NCBI GenBank assembly: GCA_041920215.1
Contig: JAYRSJ010000013.1
Location: 1 to 64,000, forward strand
Reading direction: 5' to 3'
Length of the DNA: 64,000 nt
Origin: JAYRSJ01 sp041920215
GTDB lineage: Bacteria > Pseudomonadota > Gammaproteobacteria > Burkholderiales > Burkholderiaceae_C
Part shown: piece after piece, positions 24,841 through 32,416 of the stretch
Layout: every line of letters begins with the position of its first letter
Position numbering within the stretch: the first letter of the stretch is position 1
Position numbers and translations under genes: made by a program
Notes under the pieces: model-generated
The model's database searches: none
Told to the model about the DNA's origin: nothing
Seen by the model: only the letters and a program-made list of their open reading frames with translations

Positions 24841-25491
24841 TCAGCTTTCGACCAGGCCGTTGCGTATCGCGTAAACGGTGAGCTCGGAGTTGTTGGCCAG
24901 CGCCAGCTTCTCCAGGACCCGGGCGCGGTAGACGCTGACCGTCTTGGGGCTCAGCGTCAGCTCCTCGGCGATGTCCGAGAGCCGCTTGCCGGAGGCGATC
25001 ATCACCAGGGTCTGGAGCTCGCGGTCGGACAGCTTGTGATGGGCCTGCTCGGTGGCAGGCGCGGTCAGGCTCTCGACAAGCATCTGCGCGATCTCGGGCG
25101 TCACATACTTGCGTCCCTGGGCGACGGTGCGCACGGCCTGCACCAGCAGCTGCGGATCGCCGCCTTTGTTGACGTAGCCGAAAGCGCCGGCCTTGAGCGC
25201 ACGGATCGCGTACTGGTCTTCCGGATACATCGAGACGATCAGCACACGCAGTTGGGCGCCTTCGTCCTTCAGCACATGCAGCACGTCCAAGCCGCTGCGG
25301 CCCGGCATATTGATGTCCAGCACCAGCACATCGCAGTCGCGCCCTTCGCTGGCGAGCTGGCGCATCAGGCTGCGCAGCTCGCCGTAGTCACCCGCTTCGC
25401 CCACCACCTCGATGTCTTCCGCGTCAGACAGCGTGTCGCGGATACCGCGGCGTATCAGGGCATGGTCATCGCACAGAATCACGCGGATCAT
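24841..25491 (-). CDS. NarL/FixJ-family response regulator
   Basis: This 216-residue transcription factor has an N-terminal receiver (VILCDDHALIRRG, phospho-Asp in LVLDINMPGRSG, switch region VSMYPEDQY, Lys in VNKGG) and a C-terminal LuxR-type helix-turn-helix (LSDRELQTLVMIASGKRLSDIAEELTLSPKTVSVYRARVLEKL). The ATG at 25491 overlaps the stop of the kinase gene (ATGA), marking a cognate pair. Target genes are not evident. It reads toward the cyd operon, and its stop is 140 bp before the cyd regulator gene. Confidence 0.95.
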   Translation of the reverse strand: MIRVILCDDHALIRRGIRDTLSDAEDIEVVGEAGDYGELRSLMRQLASEGRDCDVLVLDINMPGRSGLDVLHVLKDEGAQLRVLIVSMYPEDQYAIRALKAGAFGYVNKGGDPQLLVQAVRTVAQGRKYVTPEIAQMLVESLTAPATEQAHHKLSDRELQTLVMIASGKRLSDIAEELTLSPKTVSVYRARVLEKLALANNSELTVYAIRNGLVES

Positions 25492-26630
25492 AGGCCGCCC
25501 CAGGCCGAAGGATCGTGGCTTTCCAGAGCCTCGGCGGCCTCGTCTTCCGGACCATCCGGCGCCGCCAGCGGCACCGACAGGATCAGACTGGTTCCCTTGC
25601 TACTGCTGCTCAAGTCCACCCATCCTCCAACGGTTGCGGCCCGCTCGTGCAAGCCGCGGATGCCGAATGACCGGGCCTTGGCAAGATCGCCGGGCGCCAG
25701 CCCCTGACCATTGTCACTGACCTCGAGGGTCAGCACACCCGAGCCAACACTCAGTTCGATATCGACCCGGCTGGCCTTCGCATGCTTGGAGACATTGGTC
25801 AGAGCCTCCTGAGCCGTGCGGTAGGCCACCAAGGGCACGCCTGCCGGCAGCGCAATCTGCTCGTGGCTGGTACGCAGCGTGGTGACAATGCCGGTGCGGC
25901 GCTCGAAGCGCAGGCTCATCCACTGCACCGCCGCCACCAGGCCCTGCTCCAGAATCGCCGGCCGCAGGTTGTGCATGATGCGCTGGCTGGCATCGATAGC
26001 ATTGCTGACCGTCTCCAGCGCCGCCTGCACACGCTGGCGCAGCGCCTCGTCCTGGGTGTGCCGGGCCATCCAGGCCAGATCGAACTTGAGCGCCGTCAGC
26101 GAACCACCGACATCGTCATGGATCTCGCGCGCGATCGCGGCACGCTCCATCTCGACGCTGGTCTGCAGATGCCCGGCCAGCTCGTGCAGGCGCTGCTTGC
26201 TCTTGCGCAGCTCGCGGTCGGCTTGCAGCCTGGCCTTCTGCGACTCGCTGGCCTCGATGGCGTGCTGCAGGGCCGGCGCCAGACGCGTCAAATTGTTTTT
26301 TAGCAGATAGTCGGAGGCGCCCGTGCGCATCGCCGCCACCGCCGTGTCTTCGCCGATCTCGCCCGAGACCAGGATGAAGGGGATCACGCGCTTGCTGGCC
26401 TTGAGCATGTCCAGCACCACCAAGCCGGAAAAACCCGGCAGGTTGTAGTCGGAGATGATGGCATCCCAGTCGCGCTGCAGCGCCGCGCCCACCTGGGCCA
26501 GAGTGTCGACCCGCTCGACCTCGATGACGAGACCGGCCCGGCGCAGCTGAGCCAGGATCAGCTGGTGATCAAGCTCAGAGTCCTCGACGTGGAGAATTTG
26601 CAAGGGGCGCTGGGCGCTCGATGTCGTCAT
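25488..26630 (-). CDS. cytosolic REC-HisKA_3 sensor histidine kinase
   Basis: This protein of about 380 residues has an N-terminal receiver domain (ILHVEDSELDH, Asp in AIISDYNLPGFSG, Lys in LLKNNL), a coiled linker (residues about 130-170), and a NarX/DegS-like HisKA_3 domain with phospho-His in AREIHDDVGGSL. The HATPase follows (ALTNVSKHAKAS, DNGQGLAPGD, FGIRGLHERAATVGG). There are no membrane segments, so its input comes from another kinase or protein. Start 26630 is chosen at the onset of homology; it lacks a ribosome-binding site, and an in-frame ATG 30 bp upstream is possible. It is divergent from the chemotaxis operon. Confidence 0.9.
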   Translation of the reverse strand: MTTSSAQRPLQILHVEDSELDHQLILAQLRRAGLVIEVERVDTLAQVGAALQRDWDAIISDYNLPGFSGLVVLDMLKASKRVIPFILVSGEIGEDTAVAAMRTGASDYLLKNNLTRLAPALQHAIEASESQKARLQADRELRKSKQRLHELAGHLQTSVEMERAAIAREIHDDVGGSLTALKFDLAWMARHTQDEALRQRVQAALETVSNAIDASQRIMHNLRPAILEQGLVAAVQWMSLRFERRTGIVTTLRTSHEQIALPAGVPLVAYRTAQEALTNVSKHAKASRVDIELSVGSGVLTLEVSDNGQGLAPGDLAKARSFGIRGLHERAATVGGWVDLSSSSKGTSLILSVPLAAPDGPEDEAAEALESHDPSAWGGL

Positions 26631-26764
26631 GGGGCGGGAGTATGCCAAGAATGGCCTCATGCCCCGGGCCGACGCGGGTCGGCAACAGGCCGCCGCCAAG
26701 TCCTCAAGCTGTTGCGCCCAGGGTAAATACTTCGCGACCACACTGGAATTTTTGCCGATTTCAA

Positions 26765-26790
26765 CAAATAGGACGGATTCAAACCGATAG
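26765..26790 (+). promoter_or_regulatory. possible sigma28 (FliA) promoter of the chemotaxis operon
   Basis: CAAA (26765-26768), 14 bp, then ACCGATAG (26783-26790), compared with the FliA consensus TAAA-N15-GCCGATAA. Spacing is one short and three bases differ. Position about 105 bp before the first che gene and the regulon logic support it. The whole 263-bp divergent gap has no better candidate. Confidence 0.35.
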
Positions 26791-26893
26791 TCCAGTCGAC
26801 ACCGGGACAAGAAATGCCGAAGATCCAGCGCACGACGGGCAATTGCCCGCAGGCACAGCGAGACAGGCGAGGAAGAACAACAGTGGAGCGTCG

Positions 26894-27364
26894 ATGCTGA
26901 TGAACGAAACACCTGCTCCCGAGTCGCCGGGCATGATGTCGCTGCTGGCCGCAGCCGAGATACAGGACCACTTAATGACGGTCCAGAACGATCTGGAACG
27001 CCTGCAGCGGCTGCTAGACGACGCCGGCGAATCGCTGTCCACCCATTTCTACACCGCGTCCAACCACCTGAACACGCTGTTGCGCCAGGCCGCCGAGGGC
27101 GGCGGCGACAACGTCGCCCAAAGCGCCGGCCTGCACAGCGTGATGGAGCATATTGCCGGGGCCATCACCGCGCTGCAGTTTCAGGACATGGCCACCCAGC
27201 TGATCGCCCACACCAGCCAGCGCCTGCGTAACTGCGCCGACCAGATCGCCCGCGAGACCTTCGGCGACGACGAAGACGGCGAGGCGGTGGTCGAGATCGC
27301 TCCGCTGCGCCCCAACCCCGTCACCCAGGACGAGATGGACGCCGGCTCGATCGAGCTGTTCTAA
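26894..27364 (+). CDS. short CheZ-like protein, candidate CheY-P phosphatase
   Basis: This 156-residue helical protein opens the chemotaxis operon, 49 bp before cheY. Residues 93-103 read ALQFQDMATQL. The FQDxxxQ pattern matches the catalytic segment of CheZ (E. coli Asp143 and Gln147, in FQDLTGQ), giving Asp98 and Gln102 here. The last residues (QDEMDAGSIELF) form a short acidic tail after a Pro-rich linker, resembling the position of the CheZ CheY-binding helix. It is much shorter than typical CheZ (about 210 residues). The ATG at 26894 follows TGGAG. It is a CheZ relative by motif and context; activity is unproven. Confidence 0.6.
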   Translation: MLMNETPAPESPGMMSLLAAAEIQDHLMTVQNDLERLQRLLDDAGESLSTHFYTASNHLNTLLRQAAEGGGDNVAQSAGLHSVMEHIAGAITALQFQDMATQLIAHTSQRLRNCADQIARETFGDDEDGEAVVEIAPLRPNPVTQDEMDAGSIELF

Positions 27365-27413
27365 AGATTTTCAGAAATTAACCGATACCTGCTTGTTATC
27401 CGGAGAGAAAGCG

Positions 27414-27776
27414 ATGCATTCAATTCTTGCTGTCGACGATTCGGCCTCGATGCGCCAGATGGTTTCCTTCACCCTCAAGAACGCCGGCTTCAATGTGGTT
27501 GAGGCGGTCGATGGTCAGGATGCCTGGGAAAAGTCCAGCACGCGCGATTTCGATCTGGTGCTGACCGACCAGAACATGCCCCGTATGGACGGCATCAGCC
27601 TCACCAAGAAACTGCGCGACAACCCGAAGTTCAAGACCACGCCCATCCTGATCCTGACCACCGAGTCCAGCGATCAGATGAAGCAGGCGGGTCGCGCGGC
27701 GGGCGCTACCGGCTGGCTGGTCAAGCCTTTTGACCCGGCCAAGCTGATCGAGGTGATCGGCAAGGTGATTCGTTAA
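27414..27776 (+). CDS. cheY: CheY-type chemotaxis response regulator
   Basis: This 120-residue single receiver domain has acidic pocket Asp9/Asp10 (ILAVDDSASMRQ), phospho-acceptor Asp in LVLTDQNMPRMDG, switch Thr in LILTTES and Lys in VKPFDPAK. It has no output domain. It sits between the CheZ-like gene and cheA, so it should carry the phosphoryl signal from CheA to the motor. GGAG lies 8 bases before the ATG at 27414; the upstream in-frame start at 27393 is inferior. Confidence 0.93.
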   Translation: MHSILAVDDSASMRQMVSFTLKNAGFNVVEAVDGQDAWEKSSTRDFDLVLTDQNMPRMDGISLTKKLRDNPKFKTTPILILTTESSDQMKQAGRAAGATGWLVKPFDPAKLIEVIGKVIR

Positions 27777-27799
27777 GACGCCAAGGCGAGGAGCACAGC

Positions 27800-29923
27800 A
27801 TGGGAGAGATGACCTCCGAGGGCGCCAGCCTCAGTGCCGGCATTGATCTGAGCCAGTTCTACCAAGTCTTCTTCGAGGAGGCGAGCGAGAACCTGGACAA
27901 TATGGAACAGCTGCTGCTGAACCTGAATATCGAGTCGGCGGACGATGAAGAGCTCAATGCGATCTTCCGCTGCGCCCACTCGATCAAGGGCGGTGCAGCC
28001 ACCTTCGGCTTCAGCGATGTGGCCGAGCTGACCCACCAGATGGAAACGCTGCTGGACAAGCTGCGTCGCCATGAGCTGACCCCCACTGCACCGATGGTGG
28101 ACGTGCTGCTGCAGTCGGGCGATGCGCTGCGGGCCCAACTGGGCCGGCACCAGGGCTCGGGCGCTGACCCGGTGGACACCAGCGAGCTGCTGCACAATAT
28201 ACGCACCCTGGTCGAAGGGCGCGAGCTCGACGCCTCGGGGCCTGCTCCGGCAGCTGCCCCGGCGCCCTCACCGGCACCGGCCGCCGCCCCAGCTGCGCCA
28301 GCCAAGCCTGGCGCGCGACTGCTGGAGTTGCAGGTCGGCCCGCTGCCCGACCCCGCTGTCGCCGACAACCTGGTCGACCTCTTCAAGGAGATCACCGACC
28401 TCGGCACGATCGAACCGCTGGATGCCGGCATGTCGGCCGATGGCATGCGCCGCTTCAAGGTGCTGACCAGCAGCAGCGACAACGATCTGCTGGACCTCTT
28501 TACCTTCCACGTGGCCCGTGAGCAGGTCAAGCTGCTGCCCTTCGGCGATGGCTACGGCTTCCACGACGGCGCACCAGGCGCGCCGCCCGCGGTCAAGGAC
28601 GAGGACAAGGATCCCGGCTACGGCTTTTTCGACGATGCGCCCGGTGTGCCGGCCACCACGGGCGACGCCAAGGCGGCCGAGGCGCCCAAGGCTGCGGTGC
28701 CGGCGGTCAAGCCCGCCGCGGTCAAGCCCGCCGAAGCCCGCCCCCCGGCCGGCGGCATGGACCAGTCGACGCTGCGGGTCTCGGTCGAGAAGGTCGATCA
28801 GCTGATCAATCTGGTCGGCGAGTTGGTGATCACCCAAGCCATGCTGGCGCAGAACAGCGCCGGCCTGGACCCGGCGCTTTACCAGCAGCTGGCATCGGGG
28901 CTGGCCGATCTGGAGCGCAACACCCGGGATCTGCAGGAATCGGTAATGTCGATCCGCATGATCCCGATGTCCATCGTCTTCAACCGTTTCCCGCGCATGC
29001 TGCGCGATCTGGCCTCCAAGCTGGGCAAGAAGGTCGAGCTGGTGACCCAGGGCGAGGCCACCGAGCTGGACAAGGGCCTGGTCGAGAAGATCACCGACCC
29101 GCTGACCCATCTGGTGCGCAACAGCTGCGATCACGGCATCGAGCTGCCGGCCGAACGTCTGGCGCGCGGCAAGCCCGAGCACGGCACCATCACCCTGGTG
29201 GCTTCGCACCAGGGCGGCTCCATCGTGATCGAGGTGCGCGACGACGGCCGTGGCCTGAACCGCGAGAAGCTGATCAAGAAGGCCCGTGAGAAGGGCATAG
29301 ACGCGCCGGACAGCATGAGCGACTCGGAAGTCTGGGGCCTGATCTTCGCGCCCGGCTTCTCCACCGCCGATGTGGTCACCGATGTGTCGGGCCGCGGCGT
29401 CGGCATGGATGTGGTGAAGAAGAACATCACCTCGCTGGGCGGCACCGTCGAGATCGATTCCGCCGAGGGCTATGGCATGAAGGTCTCGGTGCGGCTGCCG
29501 CTGACGCTGGCCATCATGGACGGCATGAGCGTGGGCGTCGGCGAAGAGGTCTACATCCTGCCGCTGGCCTCGGTGGTCGAGTCCTTCCAGGTCCAGGCAG
29601 ACACCATCAAGACCGTCGGTGGCTCGGGCCGGGTCGTCGAGGTGCGCGACGAGTTCATGCCGGTGGTCGAGCTGGAGCAGGTCTTCAATGTGCCGCGCTT
29701 CGACTTCGAGCATGTCAGCTCGATCATGGTCGTGGTCGAGGCCGAGGGCGGCCGCGTCGCGATGCTGGTCGACGAACTGCTGGGGCAGCAGCAGGTGGTG
29801 GTGAAGAATCTGGAGGCCAACTACCGCAAGGTACAGGACGTCTCGGGCGCCACCATCATGGGCGATGGCCGGGTGGCGCTGATCCTGGATGTCGGCAGCC
29901 TGGTACGCCGCTCGCGACATTGA
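27800..29923 (+). CDS. cheA: chemotaxis sensor histidine kinase CheA
   Basis: This 707-residue kinase is coupled to the chemoreceptors. P1 Hpt has phospho-His60 in CAHSIKGGAATFGF. An Ala/Pro linker (about 145-175) leads to a P2-like module and a second linker rich in Lys-Pro-Ala. P3 dimerisation begins near STLRVSVEKVDQLINLVGEL. P4 ATPase has LTHLVRNSCDHGIE, VRDDGRGL and GRGVGMDVVKKNI. A C-terminal CheW-like P5 follows (LPLTLAIMDGMSV onward). All key boxes are intact. The ATG at 27800 follows GAGGAG, 23 bp after cheY. Confidence 0.97.
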   Translation: MGEMTSEGASLSAGIDLSQFYQVFFEEASENLDNMEQLLLNLNIESADDEELNAIFRCAHSIKGGAATFGFSDVAELTHQMETLLDKLRRHELTPTAPMVDVLLQSGDALRAQLGRHQGSGADPVDTSELLHNIRTLVEGRELDASGPAPAAAPAPSPAPAAAPAAPAKPGARLLELQVGPLPDPAVADNLVDLFKEITDLGTIEPLDAGMSADGMRRFKVLTSSSDNDLLDLFTFHVAREQVKLLPFGDGYGFHDGAPGAPPAVKDEDKDPGYGFFDDAPGVPATTGDAKAAEAPKAAVPAVKPAAVKPAEARPPAGGMDQSTLRVSVEKVDQLINLVGELVITQAMLAQNSAGLDPALYQQLASGLADLERNTRDLQESVMSIRMIPMSIVFNRFPRMLRDLASKLGKKVELVTQGEATELDKGLVEKITDPLTHLVRNSCDHGIELPAERLARGKPEHGTITLVASHQGGSIVIEVRDDGRGLNREKLIKKAREKGIDAPDSMSDSEVWGLIFAPGFSTADVVTDVSGRGVGMDVVKKNITSLGGTVEIDSAEGYGMKVSVRLPLTLAIMDGMSVGVGEEVYILPLASVVESFQVQADTIKTVGGSGRVVEVRDEFMPVVELEQVFNVPRFDFEHVSSIMVVVEAEGGRVAMLVDELLGQQQVVVKNLEANYRKVQDVSGATIMGDGRVALILDVGSLVRRSRH

Positions 29924-29977
29924 TCGATTGAAGCCACGACTCGCTGCCCCCTACACAGCCACGAGGAACACGCCCTG

Positions 29978-31735
29978 ATGACTCTGCGAGCCCTGCTGCG
30001 CCAGTTCACGATACGCACCCGGATGATCGGCGCCATCGCCATGGTGCTGGCCCTGCTGACCATGGTCGGCGGCGTCGGTCTCTATGGCATGCAGAGCCTG
30101 CGCAAGCAGGCAACGGTGTTTCTCGAACAGACCCGGGTCGAGTCCGAGCTGATGACCCGTCTGACCGCCGATATGGGCAATCTGCGGCGCTACGAGAAGG
30201 ACATGATCATCAGCTATGAGAAGCCCGATGAGGTCAAGGCCTACCGGGCGCGCTGGGAGGCGGTGCGGCAATCGCTGGCGGACGATGTCAAAAAGCTGGC
30301 AGCGGCCGAGGGCCGGCGATCTGCTCAGATCGCCGCCAAGCTGCAGCCCCTGATCGACGGCTATGCGCAAAAGGCCGCGCCGGTGCTGGACCAGCTGGCG
30401 GCGGGTGCCTACGACACGGCCACGGTCGCCAACCGCCTGCTGGCGCAGGCCAAGGCCCAGTCCTATGAGGCGGACAAGATGGTCGACGAGCTGCGGGTCG
30501 CCGTCGATCATGAAGCGCAGGCCAGCTTGAAGCAGGCCGAATCGACGCAGGATCTCGTCTTCCTGGTCTTCCTGCTGGGCCTGGGCTTCAGCGCCGCGGT
30601 GGTGGTCCCGCTGACCCTGCTGAACATGACCAGCATCTGCCGCCCCCTGGTGGACGCCGAGGCCCTGGCCGACGCGATCGCCAAGGGCGATTTGACCAGC
30701 GCCGCGACACAGATCGAGGGCAAGGACGAGGCCTCGCATCTGATGCGCTCGCTGCAGCATATGCAACAGTCGCTGCAGCAGCTGGTCGGGCAGTTGCGCA
30801 CCTCGGCCGACAGCATACGCACCGCCTCGGTGGAGATCGCCAGCGGTAACCAGGACCTGTCGGCCCGCACCGAGCAGACCGCCAGCAATCTGCAGCAGGC
30901 GGCGTCCTCGATGGTGCAACTGACCGGCACGGTGCGCCAGACGGCCGACTCCGCCCAGACCGCCAATCAGCTGGTGTCCTCGGCCTCCAGCGCCGCCAAC
31001 AAGGGCGGCCAGGTGGTCAGCCAGGTGGTGGCAACCATGGACGAGATCAATACCAGCTCCAAGAAGATCAGCGACATCATCGGCGTGATCGATGGCATCG
31101 CTTTCCAGACCAATATCCTCGCGCTCAATGCAGCGGTGGAAGCGGCCCGTGCCGGCGAGCAGGGCCGCGGCTTCGCGGTGGTGGCCGGTGAGGTGCGCAG
31201 CCTGGCCCAGCGCAGCGCCGAAGCGGCCCGCGAGATCAAGACCCTGATCAGCGCCAGTGTCGAACGGGTAGAGATCGGCGCGCGCCTGGTGCAGGACGCC
31301 GGCAGCTCGATGAACGACATCGTCTCCAGCGTGCAGCGCGTTTCCGACATCATCGGCGAGATCAGCGCGGCGTCGGCCGAGCAGAGCGAAGGCATTGGCT
31401 CGATCAACCAGTCGGTGGTGCAGCTGGACCAGATGACCCAGCAGAACGCGGCGCTGGTCGAGCAATCGGCCGCCGCCGCCGAGAGCCTGAAGGATCAGGC
31501 CGAAGCGCTGGCCCTGGCGGTCGACAAGTTCCGCATCGATGCCAAGGCGTCGTTGGCGCCGGCCCCGCGCCCGCGCCCCGCGGTCGTAGCAACACCCGCA
31601 GCCCCCCCTGCGCCGCAGCGAGCGGCGGCTCCCACGGCCGCCAGCCGCAGCAAGTCCAAGCCTGCGGCGTCCAAACCGGCGCCTGCCAAGCCCCTGGTCA
31701 GCGCCGGATCGGACAGCGACTGGGAAAGCTTTTGA
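29978..31735 (+). CDS. methyl-accepting chemotaxis protein, four-helix-bundle sensor type
   Basis: This 585-residue chemoreceptor has two transmembrane helices (IGAIAMVLALLTMVGGVGLYG and LVFLVFLLGLGFSAAVVVPL) flanking an all-helical periplasmic domain of about 150 residues of the 4HB type. A HAMP follows, then the long cytoplasmic coiled coil with hairpin tip IDGIAFQTNILALNAAVEAA. After an Ala/Pro-rich linker the protein ends DSDWESF, a variant of the NWETF pentapeptide that tethers the CheR/CheB adaptation enzymes. The ligand is unknown. It lies between cheA and cheW in one operon. Confidence 0.93.
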   Translation: MTLRALLRQFTIRTRMIGAIAMVLALLTMVGGVGLYGMQSLRKQATVFLEQTRVESELMTRLTADMGNLRRYEKDMIISYEKPDEVKAYRARWEAVRQSLADDVKKLAAAEGRRSAQIAAKLQPLIDGYAQKAAPVLDQLAAGAYDTATVANRLLAQAKAQSYEADKMVDELRVAVDHEAQASLKQAESTQDLVFLVFLLGLGFSAAVVVPLTLLNMTSICRPLVDAEALADAIAKGDLTSAATQIEGKDEASHLMRSLQHMQQSLQQLVGQLRTSADSIRTASVEIASGNQDLSARTEQTASNLQQAASSMVQLTGTVRQTADSAQTANQLVSSASSAANKGGQVVSQVVATMDEINTSSKKISDIIGVIDGIAFQTNILALNAAVEAARAGEQGRGFAVVAGEVRSLAQRSAEAAREIKTLISASVERVEIGARLVQDAGSSMNDIVSSVQRVSDIIGEISAASAEQSEGIGSINQSVVQLDQMTQQNAALVEQSAAAAESLKDQAEALALAVDKFRIDAKASLAPAPRPRPAVVATPAAPPAPQRAAAPTAASRSKSKPAASKPAPAKPLVSAGSDSDWESF

Positions 31736-31788
31736 GCATCGCCACATCACCCCCTCACCCCTACCCCGCACCTAGCAAGAGGTCTGCC

Positions 31789-32322
31789 ATGGAACAAGTC
31801 TCCGAAAACACCCAGCTGGTCCGTCACGATGGCGGTGCCAATCTCGCGGTGCGCGCCCACGGCCCGGCCAGCGGTGAGTACCTGACCTTCAGGCTCGGCG
31901 CCGAGGAATACGGCATCGACATCCTGAAGGTCCAGGAGATCCGCTCTTACGAGGCCCCCACCCGCATCGCCAACGCGCCCGATTTCATCAAGGGCGTGGT
32001 CAATCTGCGCGGCGTCATCGTGCCCATCGTCGATCTGCGCCTGAAGCTGGGCTGCCCGACGGCGGAGTACAACAGCTTCACCGTGGTCATCGTGCTGAAT
32101 GTACGCAATCGCGTCGTCGGTGCCGTGGTCGATTCGGTGTCCGATGTGCTGGAACTCAGCCGCGACGCGATCCGCCCGGCGCCCGAGCTGAACGCCAGCG
32201 CGGTCGATACCAGCTTCATCACCGGCATCGGTGCCGTCAACGACCGCATGCTGATCCTGATGGACATCGAGGGCCTGATGAGCAGCGCCGAGATGGGATT
32301 GATGGATCAGGTGATTGCTTGA
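31789..32322 (+). CDS. cheW: chemotaxis coupling protein CheW
   Basis: This 177-residue scaffold links receptors to CheA. After about 30 variable residues comes a full CheW fold: YLTFRLGAEEYGIDILKVQEIR, FIKGVVNLRGVIVPIVDLRLKLG and VVGAVVDSVSDVLELS. ATG 31789 follows AAGAGG; the frame open from 31732 has no good start. It lies 53 bp after the first receptor and 94 bp before the second. Confidence 0.96.
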   Translation: MEQVSENTQLVRHDGGANLAVRAHGPASGEYLTFRLGAEEYGIDILKVQEIRSYEAPTRIANAPDFIKGVVNLRGVIVPIVDLRLKLGCPTAEYNSFTVVIVLNVRNRVVGAVVDSVSDVLELSRDAIRPAPELNASAVDTSFITGIGAVNDRMLILMDIEGLMSSAEMGLMDQVIA

Positions 32323-32416
32323 GTTGAGAGATGAGGGCAGCGCAGCAAGGCCGCTGACGGTGCCCGTATAAGCAGTGGCGCTGCAAGCGCGTTGGGCTCT
32401 AGAGCGAGGAGTAGAA

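Noticed and set aside
26724..26761. TAAATAC followed by GCCGATTT as a sigma28 promoter for the che operon
   Set aside because: The gap is 23 bp rather than about 11 (or 15 between core elements); the CAAA/ACCGATAG pair slightly downstream fits better.
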